The notes beneath the pieces are model-generated. The model had not been told where the DNA came from and did not search any database. It saw nothing but the letters and a program-made list of their open reading frames with translations. DNA of 14,324 bases, taken from NCBI GenBank assembly GCA_028565635.1, contig JAOXYB010033029.1, positions 1-14,324 of the forward strand, written 5' to 3'. Origin of the DNA: Phoronis ovalis (lineage: Eukaryota > Phoronida > Phoronidae). Positions within the stretch are counted from its first letter, which is position 1; the number at the start of each line of letters is the position of its first letter. Shown here in pieces: positions 7,426-14,324 of this stretch. The translations under genes and the position numbers were made by a program.

Positions 7426-10400
7426 CTACAAAAAAATTCATATCACATAACAAGTTTCAACATACCTTATTTTTGAAAGAGGGCACAAGCTTAAAATAAC
7501 AACTGGCATTTCTGTGTATTAGATAAATAATTCTTGCATTAATGTCAAAAAATAAAATGCTGTGGACGTTGCATTTTTATGCTAGTTGTGAAAAATGCTG
7601 ATGTGTCGATACTGTTCTTTTTGATAAAGTTACTTCAATCTAAATTTATGCGATGAAGGAGTACTCTGGACATGTGAATTACTTTTGGAATTGAGATGGT
7701 GATTTTGTACAAAATTCTATTGAAAGCAATGATAGAAAATGATTTAATCAGAAACAAGCATCTAACCTCTTCTTTGGAATACTGGTGAGTTTCAGCAAAC
7801 AGTACAAAAGCTAACCAGTCGTCCATCACAGCACAAGATGTTAGAAATGATGGCATAAGTCTTAGTCGATGAAATTTGCAGAAAAGCACAACAAGATGCC
7901 ATCGCAGACTAGCTTGACATGAAGTGCTGAAAAAATAGAAAACTGTATACGGATACAGCGTACTTTATGGGAAAAATTGTGTACAGTCAGAGCATTTTAC
8001 ATGATTGTATGACCTGGTCAGTCAAACTAATAATTTCAGCTAAATTCTCAGTAAGGCACAAAAGTAAATAGCTGCCTTCATATTATCCTAACCAAAAAAT
8101 AACTTTTTGGTTGAATGATCAGGTTTTATTTATAGCTAAAACTGCATGGATTGCTCACATTTTAATTTTTTCTTTGTCAATCTGCCACTGGATGGCACTT
8201 TCCAGGAGAGGAAGTACAGCTGTACTGTGAGGTTTCCTTCTTCTCATGCACTTAATCATCATGGAAGCTGTAAAGCATTCAATGACAGTAGTAATAAGTC
8301 ACTTTTATCATCAAAATATTTTTTTAAATGTCCCTTAAGACAATTATACATTAAGGTCATGCTGAAAGGTTGCTAGAATTTCATATAGACATCAGTACTA
8401 TATTTTAGTTTAATTTTAAATTGGTCTTTTAACCAAAACCTATGAACTTTTATTTCTGCATTTTCTAAACCTAAACATACTTTTATGGTAGTTTCTCCAG
8501 ACTTGTAATTAAAATGGATAAATTGTACTAACATTTATTGACGTCTTTAAAAAGCAAAAGTTACTACCTACAGTATAATACTGAAAGGCAGACAGTCAGA
8601 CAAAACCCTCCAGGGTGACCTTAAAAAAATTACTGTCGAGGACCTAAACATCTTTTGCCCACCAGTTATTCAAATTATTTTACTACCCTTATCCCATCCT
8701 AAAAATGATTTAAGCTCTCCTCCAAGCAAAACTCCTGCCCTTGTTACAATTTTCAATGGAACATCCCTTCTTTGTTCTGTCTCTTTTGTATTTAGTATAT
8801 TATCACTACTTTGATCAACGAAACCAATTTCTTTCTAAAACTTCGTTCAACCTTTTATTCTAATTAGTTCCTTAAAATTTGCAACGAAAAACAAAACACT
8901 CTATTAATTAAAAATAAATTATAGTAAAACTCAAGACATGCAAAAATTATTAAATATTAAGGCTAAGCATGGTTTTAAATAAAAAAATTTCAAACTGAAT
9001 AACTGTTTTCTGCAACTTTATTTTGTAAGCGGAATACATGAAATTTAATTAACGTTTAATGACACCTCATAAAAATCATAACTACTTCGTACAGTAAGAG
9101 CTAGTAGATCTACATTTGTGCTAACTATGTCTTTAATTAGCATTAAGTACACTTGCCAACTTCAGTCTCATGTAACGTCTCAGCATCTTTCCTAGCTTTT
9201 CCAAGAACTTGGCCATTTTTATAGGAATATATAGTACCAGCCACCTCAAGATGCACTCTAAGCAAGGCACTACTTCTTCCCAAAAGCTCAGTAAAGACAA
9301 CACACGCAGCAGCGACAAAAGGACGGTTAAAATATTTCAAGGCATACAAGTGAGCTTTGTGACAAGCCAAGAAAACTCTAAAAAATATGAGATTATGACA
9401 ATATTATCCAGTACCAACATGGATTACAAGAAAAAATGCAAACTAATAAAGTAAGGTGCAGTCACAATGAAACAAAAACATCTTTCTCTAAAACATGACG
9501 ATTTCCAAACTAAAAATAACTAAATAGCTGTATTCTTAGCTTTTTCTAAATAATTATGATTTTACTAACATTTACAAGGTAGCATATTTTCAATGTAATT
9601 TTAAAACACAGAAAATTGTTAAAATATGTAAAAATTATTATAAAGTCTTACTTTTTTGACGAAAATCCAGTTGCACCACTGTCTATTAATTGACTGATAA
9701 GGGAAGTGAAGGCAAAAGATGGACGTCCTTGGCGTAAATAATATAAAAATCCCAAACGTTCTTGATGCCCTGACCTTTTCACTAAATCAGGTTGAGAAAA
9801 ATGAGGTATGTCCTTAACAGAATCTGAAAAACAACCCTTACTATACAGTATGATAATGGACACAAAATTTAAAGTGAAATGAATGACATGTCATGGGATT
9901 GCTCACTCCAATCCAAAGAATCGGACTCATTTAGCTGTTTTACTATAATTATTATAGATACATAATTATACAATGTAATCATTTCACAAGATGCAAGCTG
10001 AAGCAGTCAAATGGCACTGCATTCAACTTATTACCTATTGTGTAGAAGCTCGATCGCAAGCCTAAATAAGCTTATACAAATGGTGAAATAGCCTGTAACT
10101 CTCAGATGTGAAAATTTATGCAATTCCAGACTGTTTTTATGGCTATGTGCTGACACACAACTGATTTAAAAGCCTGATTTTTTGTTTGCACACCAAAATT
10201 TATAGCATCGAACAAATGATGTTTTGGTAATTAAACCCTAATAATAACAGACTAGTATTTGCATTGTTGTGTTCCCTGCGTGAACCCAAATGATCACAGC
10301 ACATTGGTTTGTGAATGGAATTAATTGAGTGCACGGAAAACTGAATCAAAGTGACTGTTTATTCACGAAATGCACATAATGGGAATGTTTTGCAGTGGTG

Positions 10401-13400
10401 GCTCCATCAAGTAGACTGCATGCAAATAACCTATAATTATATGGATTTAATTTAGCGTGCTTCCTTTTTTTGCTAATAAAATTTAAATTCACCTCCAGAA
10501 GACAAAATATTTGTTGTCTGCCAACCAAACAGTTTTGATGGGTCAAACGGAGCATTTCCCTACAAAAACGAAGTTACTTTAAGCAAATGAGAACAATATT
10601 ATATTATTTTATTTTATAAAAAAATTTCATAACAAAGTGTTATTCTTAAATTAAATAGTTGAAGCATACTGACTATCTAATATATAGACCGCAATCATTC
10701 ATATTGCCTCATAGTGTGTCATATGCTGTGTAGTTCAACAAAAGAAATTGTGAAACTATTGATGAGAGATGCTTTTAATTTAAATCTTTCTAAAAATAAG
10801 ACATTTCAGATATGCAAATGTGATAACTATGTTGTGTATTGTTCATATAAAAGCACACTCACAACCAACAGCTGGTAAACAGTGATGTCCTGAGATGTGG
10901 CGACCTCAGGTGTCTGACTAGAAAACAAAGCTGCCTGCACTTTCGGATATTTTGTTAGCGACTGCCTCAGTTTACTTGCATCAATTGTGCACAGGTCAGA
11001 ATCTACATCACCACTCAGAATCTACATATAAAAAGAAAAAGATTCCAATTCATGACACAACATGTAAAACCATCATTGCAAAGTCAACATCATCAATGTA
11101 TCATCATTCTCATGAGTATATTAGTTGTTAACCCCAAAATCAATGGCAGTCATAAGGGGGTGGTCGGCATCATCCTCATCATTGACCTATTTATGTCATA
11201 AAGTGTTGTCAGCATCATCCTCATCATTGACCTTGTTTATGTGATAAAGTGTGATCAGCATGGTCCTCATCATTGACCCTGTTTTTGTCTTAAAGTGTTG
11301 TCAGCATCATCCTCATCATTGACCCTGGTTATTTCATACAGTGTTCTCAGCCTCTTGTTGATCATCACTTACCCTGTTTATGTCATAAGGTGCATACATC
11401 ATAGTAGCTAATGCTCGTGTAACATATCCATCGTCAATCATTGTCATAACTGATGCTGTGTTCATGTTCTGAAGATTTCTTGCATTTGAAAGACTGGCAT
11501 GGAAGACTGCATCTGGTTCTAAAATTGTTTGAAATAATCACAGTCGGAGATGCAATTGTAAAACCATTTTAAGTAGTCAACATGCAGATACATCTAAGGA
11601 AAGGTTGACAGCATATAAAAATTTGCCAACATCTAAGACATTTCATATCCAATGGGGGCTAAGCAAGTGAGTGATTAAAATTATGACCATGATAAAAAAT
11701 ATAAGATTGCACTCATTTCAGATTAGAACAGAACAATTCCATTCGATCTAAAATAAATAGCAAATAATATATGAAATATAACATTATTGCATGACATTAC
11801 CCCGCAAAAAAATTCATTCTGTCATTCTATGTGATTTACTTAGAATGTTCAGTACATACATTGCTGATAAGCTATTAATGACAGTGACTCTGAAAATACT
11901 CACCTTCTATATGTTTTGCAACCATTCTAAACTTAATCATCATATCCAACCAAAGACAACTAGATGTATTCATATCTAAACATACTTGAGTACTAGACTC
12001 ATCAAAACCAACCCTGAAACAATGGTAGCACTGCATAAGCATCAGATTATTTTGTTTTACAAATTAACCTATAATTAATATTTTAGAAGTATCTTTTGCT
12101 ATTGATATGGTGGTTTGAAAAAAATAAAGGTAATTAAACTATACCTAATAAAAAGAAGCATAATAATAGTAAATAATTATAATTGTATACTGCACCATCA
12201 GGTGGGAAAGGTACAGCCATTCTTTAATGCCTTAATAATTATAAACTTTACATCCAAGGTTAAGCTGGACCCCTTTAGAACACATTCATATGTGAAGTGT
12301 TTCAGATAAGAATCGAACCTACTTGCCTTTTGTCAGCCCAGGAATTGAATTCCATTCAATCGATTTTCATAGTTAACTAAAAGGTATTATTCTAACCTGT
12401 AAAGGACCATTGGCCCATATTGAAATTGAAACAGCTTACAATCATTATGATAAGTTAATGGCGGCGGTTGGGACAGTAGCACCTCTCTTAAGTTGGAGAT
12501 TTTGTGTATAAATACATGTAATTCCAATACTTTCATGATATCATTCTTTTAGATCTGAACAAAGCATGTGTTCTGCTTGTGTGGGAGGTACAGTACTGCT
12601 GCCTCAGCTTAGCATACATTCTACTACAAATCACAAAGTGAAATTCATCTTCCACATCACAGTAATTCACAATCTCTCATCTTTATCCACTCAACCATAT
12701 GGCATTAACTTATAACTGAAATAATATTAGACTTACCCGAAATAATCCAGATAAAAATAAAGTACATCTGGGAGGTTATGTTCAATACAGTAATTGCTAA
12801 ACATGGAGTGAAAGTCAGCAATGTCCATATGATGTAAGCCTGGCTGTAATTCAAACGGATGTGGTGATGTAATAACACTATGGTGGCGACTCAAACGACG
12901 TAAAAGAAGTGAAAATTCACTTAATTCTTCTGAAGTAAAAACACCAAACCTAAAATTCAGTGACAACATTAAAGACCAGCATTCATCACTTTACAGGTAA
13001 CAGATGTTTTATTTTTTTAAATTTCTGTATGACAAATATATTGATTTTACAATGTTTAGCTAAGGCACTATAATGTCATTTAGAGAAGGCTATGTTCAAC
13101 ATTCAAAATTTGTCACTCTGTATTAACCTACCTAGCAAGAACATCCAGTATCTTTTCTTTTAGCTGTGGAGTACAGTACTGAAGCTCTGATATCAATGGT
13201 ACAGTCAGTTTATCTCTAAAAAATGTTTTATTTTTCTTGCTCTGTTTTTTGTGAGCACTCTCTGTTTGGTTTTCTCTTGACTTATGTAAGTCTTGGTCAA
13301 AACTGCACTGAAGCCATTCTAGAATTCTTGGCCAATCACTGTGACTTAACAAAAACTCCCATAATACATCAGATGGTGCTTCTAGCTCACCTGTGTCTTC

Positions 13401-13819
13401 AAATACAAAGGAATGATTCTTAATATTCAAAAACTTATTTAAATTTTGCGCAAAGTAGTAAGGAACAGCTTTCAGATAGTCCTTTTTATATTTTTCTTAA
13501 TGGAAAATTAACAGAGTGAGAATGGTTTTAAGATTCAAATATTAATATTAAACTGAAAGGTAGTACTGGTATTTTCAACAGGTTGCATTTATTCAACAGT
13601 ATCAGCAAATAAGCGTAAAGAAAAACCATGCAGTAAGCCCTCATACCTTCCACAGCAAGCTGACATTCTAGCAAAACTTTGTGCCTTGTTTTCATATCCC
13701 ATGATCTGATCCATTCAAGCATAACCATCGCTGTGCCTGGCAGGTTACCACATCCAGATATCACAATAGCATTATCTCCGTGTAATACTTCCTGAAGAGG
13801 CATGACATCTTCCCAGGAA
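7218..13819 (-). CDS. SPG11: Spatacsin (SPG11), central part, 12 exons joined, both ends off the window
   Basis: Joined exons, 5' to 3' on the minus strand: 13819-13647, 13495-13132, 12988-12737, 12013-11904, 11518-11373, 11021-10863, 10559-10493, 9823-9652, 9377-9157, 8267-8159, 7926-7767 and 7425-7218, 2141 nt in all. Every exon is open in the chosen frame and every junction phase matches. From memory, human spatacsin has PFDPSRLFGWQ, PHFSSPDLV, GRPSFAF, LELLG and NDWLQF; the window has PFDPSKLFGWQ, PHFSQPDLV, GRPSFAF, TELLG and DDWLAF in the same order. Spatacsin is a very large helical-repeat protein (about 2,400 residues in human) on late endosomes and lysosomes, acting with spastizin (ZFYVE26) and AP-5 in lysosome reformation; human loss causes spastic paraplegia type 11. 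Only about 714 residues are here. The N-terminal part lies beyond 14324 and the C-terminal part to the left of 7218. Identity is secure; splice sites are manual predictions. Confidence 0.93.
7767..7926 (-). CDS. SPG11: SPG11 exon k
   Basis: This 160-nt exon follows the acceptor TTCTATTTTTTCAG and ends at GTTAGA on a codon boundary. One base completes an isoleucine codon, then TSCQASLRWHLVVLFCKF, HRLRLMPSFLTSCAVMDDWL and AFVLFAETHQYSKEE follow. It parallels the vertebrate WALVVQFCRLHNMKLSISYL, NDWLQFIIHSQLHNY stretch, with the double-aspartate tryptophan helix preserved. Confidence 0.93.
8159..8267 (-). CDS. SPG11: SPG11 exon j
   Basis: This 109-nt exon follows the acceptor ATGCTTTACAG and ends at GTGAGC, phase 2. 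Entering with two bases it reads SMMIKCMRRRKPHSTAVLPL, then LESAIQWQIDKEKIK. It lines up with the vertebrate LLVLLEEGTWNSIQQQEIKR segment as recalled, including the tryptophan and the closing KIK/IKR. The other two frames meet stops almost at once, so the phase is unambiguous. Confidence 0.88.
8268..9156 (-). other. SPG11 intron, 889 bp, GC-AG type
   Basis: This is the largest certain intron. It begins GCAAGT and ends TTTACAG on the minus strand. It is AT-rich and I see no gene, repeat array or RNA in it. A GT donor six bases inside (9150-9149) is the alternative. Confidence 0.7.
9157..9377 (-). CDS. SPG11: SPG11 exon i, ends at a probable GC donor
   Basis: This 221-nt exon follows the acceptor CATATTTTTTAG. 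AA plus A gives lysine, then VFLACHKAHLYALKYFNRPF, VAAACVVFTELLGRSSALLR and VHLEVAGTIYSYKNG follow, ending TLHETEV plus one base. Vertebrate spatacsin has a parallel AACVCFLELLG, LRVDMKVANIILSYK run. The best donor is GCAAGT (GC-AG intron) at 9156; a weaker GTACTT donor six bases further would extend the exon to 9151 in the same phase, adding two residues. The exon would run into TAA shortly after. Confidence 0.9.
9652..9823 (-). CDS. SPG11: SPG11 exon h
   Basis: This 172-nt exon follows the acceptor GGTTGTTTTTCAG and ends at GTAAGA, phase 2. G plus AT gives aspartate, reproducing the IGD-type residue after LFGWQ in the vertebrate protein. It reads DSVKDIPHFSQPDLV, HQERLGFLYYLRQGRPSFAF and TSLISQLIDSG. 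The PHFSxPDLV and ERLxFxYYLxxGRPSFAF pattern matches vertebrate spatacsin as recalled. Confidence 0.94.
9824..10492 (-). other. SPG11 intron, 669 bp
   Basis: It begins GTGAAT and ends TTTTTCAG on the minus strand. No further exon is needed by phase and none is seen. Confidence 0.75.
10493..10559 (-). CDS. SPG11: SPG11 exon g, PFDPSKLFGWQ signature
   Basis: This is a 67-nt micro-exon after the acceptor GTTTTTGTAG. It encodes GNAPFDPSKLFGWQTTNILS, then SG, and ends in phase 1 at the donor GTGAAT. It carries the most diagnostic spatacsin match in the window, differing from my recollection of the human block by K for R within PFDPSRLFGWQ. Too short for ORF calling, it depends on its neighbours' phases, which fit. 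Confidence 0.93.
10863..11021 (-). CDS. SPG11: SPG11 exon f
   Basis: This 159-nt exon (53 whole codons, phase 0 at both ends) follows TTTTTATATGTAG and ends at GTGAGT. It reads ILSGDVDSDLCTIDASKLRQ, then SLTKYPKVQAALFSS, then SQDITVYQLLV. Human spatacsin as I recall it has YPKLKAALF followed by a DIS.Y.L block immediately before PFDPSRLFGWQ, so order and content agree. Confidence 0.92.
11163..11393. repeat. Minisatellite, about 46-bp unit, five copies, spanning an exon-intron junction
   Basis: Units are 11163-11207, 11208-11253, 11254-11299, 11300-11345 and 11346-11393 (45, 46, 46, 46 and 48 bp). Typical content on the plus strand is GTCAGCATCATCCTCATCAT followed by TGACCCTGTTTATGTCATAA and AGTGTT. 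The first four lie in an SPG11 intron; the fifth, most diverged, contains the real splice donor and the last 21 coding bases of the exon at 11373-11518. Confidence 0.85.
11373..11518 (-). CDS. SPG11: SPG11 exon e, donor end shared with a minisatellite
   Basis: This 146-nt exon follows the acceptor GTTTGAAATAATTTTAG-like tract (AG at 11519-11520) and ends at the consensus donor GTAAGT at 11372. It enters with two bases (G+AA gives E) and reads PDAVFHASLSNARNLQN, ASVMTMIDDGYVTRALATMM and YAPYDINR, ending on a codon boundary. The LALATTMY-like motif is a segment I associate with vertebrate spatacsin. The last 21 bases of the exon belong to the terminal unit of the tandem array at 11163-11393. 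Confidence 0.88.
11519..11903 (-). other. SPG11 intron, 385 bp
   Basis: It begins GTGAGT and ends ATTTTAG on the minus strand. It is plain AT-rich sequence, and phases across it match. Confidence 0.75.
11904..12013 (-). CDS. SPG11: SPG11 exon d
   Basis: This 110-nt exon follows the acceptor CATTGTTTCAG and ends at GTGAGT. The first base completes a glycine codon; it then reads VGFDESSTQVCLDMNTSSCL, WLDMMIKFRMVAKHIE and one base (phase 1). It is too short to stand out as an open frame. It was placed by its strong splice signals and by fitting the phases on both sides. Confidence 0.82.
12014..12736 (-). other. SPG11 intron, 723 bp
   Basis: It begins GTAAGT and ends GTTTCAG on the minus strand. 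A plus-strand open frame at 12115-12309 lies wholly inside and looks random (AT-rich, isoleucine- and lysine-heavy). Nothing else is seen. Confidence 0.75.
12737..12988 (-). CDS. SPG11: SPG11 exon c
   Basis: This 252-nt exon follows the acceptor TTACCTGTAAAG and ends at a consensus donor GTAAGT. AG from the previous exon plus T gives serine, so the join reads LDVLASDECWSLMLSLNF. It continues with FTSEELSEFSLLLRRL, HHMDIADFHSMFSNYC and LPDVLYFYLDYF, and ends in phase 2. The HxMDIxxFHxxFxxYC pattern followed by a leucine-, aromatic-rich helix is typical of the conserved spatacsin solenoid. Confidence 0.88.
13132..13495 (-). CDS. SPG11: SPG11 exon b
   Basis: This 364-nt exon is the longest in the window. 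It follows a pyrimidine-rich tract ending TTTTCCATTAAG and ends at the donor GTAGGT; the alternative GT four bases further is excluded because it would read into TAG. It enters with two bases (G+AA gives E) and reads KYKKDYLKAVPYYFAQNL, then WEFLLSHSDWPRILEWLQC, then a lysine- and serine-rich stretch (ENQTESAHKKQSKKNKTF), and ends in QLKEKILDVLA plus AG. The basic stretch looks like a disordered loop between helical repeats. Confidence 0.85.
13647..13819 (-). CDS. SPG11: SPG11 exon a (first visible)
   Basis: This 173-nt exon follows the acceptor TACTTGCAG and ends at the donor GTATGAG. It begins with one base that completes a codon from an unseen upstream exon, then reads SWEDVMPLQEVLHGD, continues through SGCGNLPGTAMVMLEWIRSW and ends in QLAVE plus one base (phase 1). 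The acidic and tryptophan-rich helical character suits the solenoid of spatacsin. I do not recall a matching human segment, so its assignment rests on phase and continuity with the following exons. Confidence 0.8.
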
Positions 13820-14324
13820 CTGCAAGTAGAAAATTACTATTATAGGAGAAGTTGAGGATATCACAAATTTAATGCCAGTATGTGGCACAAGGAAACCAAT
13901 GACACTGCATACAAATATAGTATTGGCATATTATTACACATTTTTTCTGCTTTTATGGGGACCTATCATTTTAATTTTGAGAATTTTGTAATCTCGACAT
14001 GTACTTTCTGAATAAAGCAATAAAATTACTGAGATCATTACAATTTTTTTAAATCGTTATTAGAATTCGGGCCTATTTGCCATATGATTGGAATAGTGTG
14101 ATTTTATCAAAATTAGTACTAGATCTAGTAGTATATAAAAAGAATTTGGCATTAGATAGCCAATTGCAGGTCTGTAATCCACATGCTGGAAATATATCTT
14201 GGACGCGTATTAATATGTCTTTTTTCTCTTTCTTTTTGTTTTTGGTTCTGGGCAGCTATATGAACATTTCCATTTGAAAGTGGCTTTAATTTTGCACAAA
14301 GTGAGAGAAATCACAATTTAAAAT
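13820..14324 (-). other. Intronic sequence upstream of the first visible SPG11 exon
   Basis: On the minus strand this ends in the acceptor TACTTGCAG. The incoming exon must end in phase 2 and is not in the window. No other feature is seen; the plus-strand frame at 14077-14277 has no coding signs. Confidence 0.65.

Noticed and set aside
8146-8376. 76-codon plus-strand open frame
   Set aside because: It covers the SPG11 exon at 8159-8267, whose minus-strand reading has splice signals, matching phases and spatacsin similarity.
9209-9454. Plus-strand open frame opposite an SPG11 exon
   Set aside because: It is an antisense shadow of the coding exon at 9157-9377.
13128-13131. Alternative donor four bases beyond 13132
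   Set aside because: It would put a TAG stop at the end of the exon and break the phase with the next exon.
1-14324. tRNA, rRNA, CRISPR or bacterial-type operon
   Set aside because: None seen on reading both strands; gene structure is clearly spliced and eukaryotic.

Overview
The window is AT-rich nuclear DNA from a non-vertebrate animal. Two observations point there. Twelve consecutive exons with clean splice signals and matching phases lie on the minus strand, and an intronless rhodopsin-type receptor gene lies on the plus strand. I see nothing bacterial: no operons, ribosome binding sites or CRISPR. The phylum cannot be fixed from the sequence. Intron lengths of roughly 140-890 bp, single-exon receptors and degenerate GGTCAAA-type repeats would fit a cnidarian, placozoan or lophotrochozoan such as a mollusc.

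Right half (7218-13819, minus strand): the central part of the gene for spatacsin (SPG11). I assembled 12 exons (about 714 codons, all junction phases consistent) by reading acceptors and donors. The product contains blocks I recognise from vertebrate spatacsin, such as APFDPSKLFGWQ, PHFSQPDLV, GRPSFAF and AAACVVFTELLG. Both ends of the gene are missing: the first visible exon begins inside a codon and the last ends at a perfect splice donor. Spatacsin works with spastizin and the AP-5 adaptor in lysosome reformation. One intron carries a minisatellite whose units copy the adjacent exon end and splice donor. Another intron appears to use a GC donor.

Middle (5521-6462, plus strand): a complete 313-residue class A GPCR in one exon, antisense to SPG11. 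SPG11 must continue to the left of 7218, so this receptor most likely sits inside a large SPG11 intron. It keeps the helix 1, 2 and 3 landmarks and the extracellular disulfide, but has altered DRY, CWxP and NPxxY motifs. A small uORF overlaps its start, and a weak promoter-like region lies near 4658-4811.

Left third (1-5500): mostly non-coding and repeat-rich. It holds a three-copy tandem repeat of about 148 bp (248-690), two related MITE-like elements side by side (2185-about 2560 and 2590-3077, the second with long terminal inverted repeats and a 9-bp flank repeat), a cluster of AGGTCA half-sites (4111-4142), and a candidate minus-strand exon at 1751-1831 whose phase fits as the next SPG11 exon. 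A weaker candidate exon lies at 4896-4962.
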